DNA of 64,000 nucleotides, taken from assembly GCA_022842245.1 (NCBI GenBank), contig JALHPZ010000018.1, positions 56,042 to 120,041 of the forward strand, read 5' to 3'. A program made the position numbers and the translations under genes. The DNA is from Gemmataceae bacterium (GTDB taxonomy: Bacteria; Planctomycetota; Planctomycetia; Gemmatales; Gemmataceae). Shown here one piece after another: positions 63,960 through 64,000 of the stretch (position 1 is the first letter of the stretch; each line of letters starts with the position of its first letter). A model generated the notes under the pieces. It was given only the letters and a program-made list of their open reading frames with translations, made no database searches and had not been told where the DNA came from.

Positions 63960-64000
63960 GTCTTCGGAGTGGAGCGTAGGGTTCGCTCCACTCCGAAGAC
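63960..64000. terminator. Perfect 17-bp hairpin (element D) at the window end
   Basis: GTCTTCGGAGTGGAGCG at 63960-63976 pairs exactly with its reverse complement at 63984-64000, with a 7-nt loop. It starts 23 bp after the coiled-coil gene stop. No T-run is visible because the window ends at the hairpin base, so it could be a terminator or another member of the palindromic repeat series. Confidence 0.75.

Noticed and set aside
1..64000. Insertion sequences, prophage or integrase genes
   Set aside because: No transposase, integrase or phage structural gene, and no terminal-repeat-bounded coding unit, was found.

Overview
The window is one stretch of a GC-rich bacterial chromosome, almost certainly a planctomycete and most likely a member of the Gemmataceae. 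The evidence is the family mix. It has two DUF1559 pseudopilin-like proteins (H-X9-DG type), a DUF1501 / DUF1549-DUF1553 pair, a formylglycine-type sulfatase, a CE15-like esterase, a HlyD-type adaptor, a BatA-like VWA protein, a very large Calx-beta surface protein and two transmembrane Ser/Thr kinases. It also has DapL, the diaminopimelate shortcut enzyme known from planctomycetes and chlamydiae. No phage, transposase, CRISPR array or plasmid gene was seen, and the window reads as ordinary chromosome.

Layout. 1-4.1 kb: minus-strand secreted proteins (two DUF1559, a lipoprotein, a DUF4198-like protein, a kelch protein) separated by self-complementary repeats. 4.4-8 kb: plus-strand hemP, an M28/glutaminyl-cyclase-like peptidase, a CehA/McbA-like protein and an Ntn-hydrolase asparaginase, then tRNA-Ser(UGA) on the minus strand. 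8.1-10.5 kb: guaB overlapping a secreted protein gene by 71 bp. 10.5-13.9 kb: minus-strand sulfatase, a small membrane protein and rpsL-rpsG with a terminator. 14-19.8 kb: plus-strand zinc-ribbon membrane protein, YkgJ-type protein, CE15-like esterase and a BatA/VWA protein. 19.8-23.1 kb: divergent HlyD adaptor and TolC-like lipoprotein, then an EF-hand protein. 23.3-27.7 kb: membrane-first Ser/Thr kinase, HerA/DUF853 ATPase (minus) and rho. 27.8-29.2 kb: two minus-strand zinc-ribbon membrane proteins. 29.3-33.7 kb: acyltransferase, glycosyltransferase, SDR, zinc-ribbon protein and ABC-2 permease, all plus strand. 33.7-35 kb: dapL (minus).

The centre (35-50 kb) is a divergent pair of giants sharing a 372-bp intergenic region. 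On the minus strand is a 3051-aa exported protein with 16 Calx-beta repeats and a C-terminal FG-GAP/VCBS region. On the plus strand is a 1772-aa transmembrane kinase with unusual HCD and DCG motifs. 49.9-54 kb carries the DUF1501 / DUF1549-DUF1553 pair with a small gene between them, behind a good sigma70-like promoter. 54.3-58.8 kb carries a YchF-like GTPase whose base-recognition motif looks GTP-type, a CocE-like hydrolase, a DapA-superfamily lyase and an epimerase-like SDR. 58.9-63.9 kb is a 1688-aa membrane-anchored coiled-coil protein, followed by a perfect 17-bp hairpin at the window edge.

The observations most worth pursuing are the nested palindromic intergenic elements, the higher-order triplet duplication inside the Calx-beta array, the divergent giant adhesin/kinase pair, the NRGD-type YchF homologue, and three enzymes or kinases with altered catalytic motifs. 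No complete, clearly new multi-gene system could be demonstrated from sequence alone.
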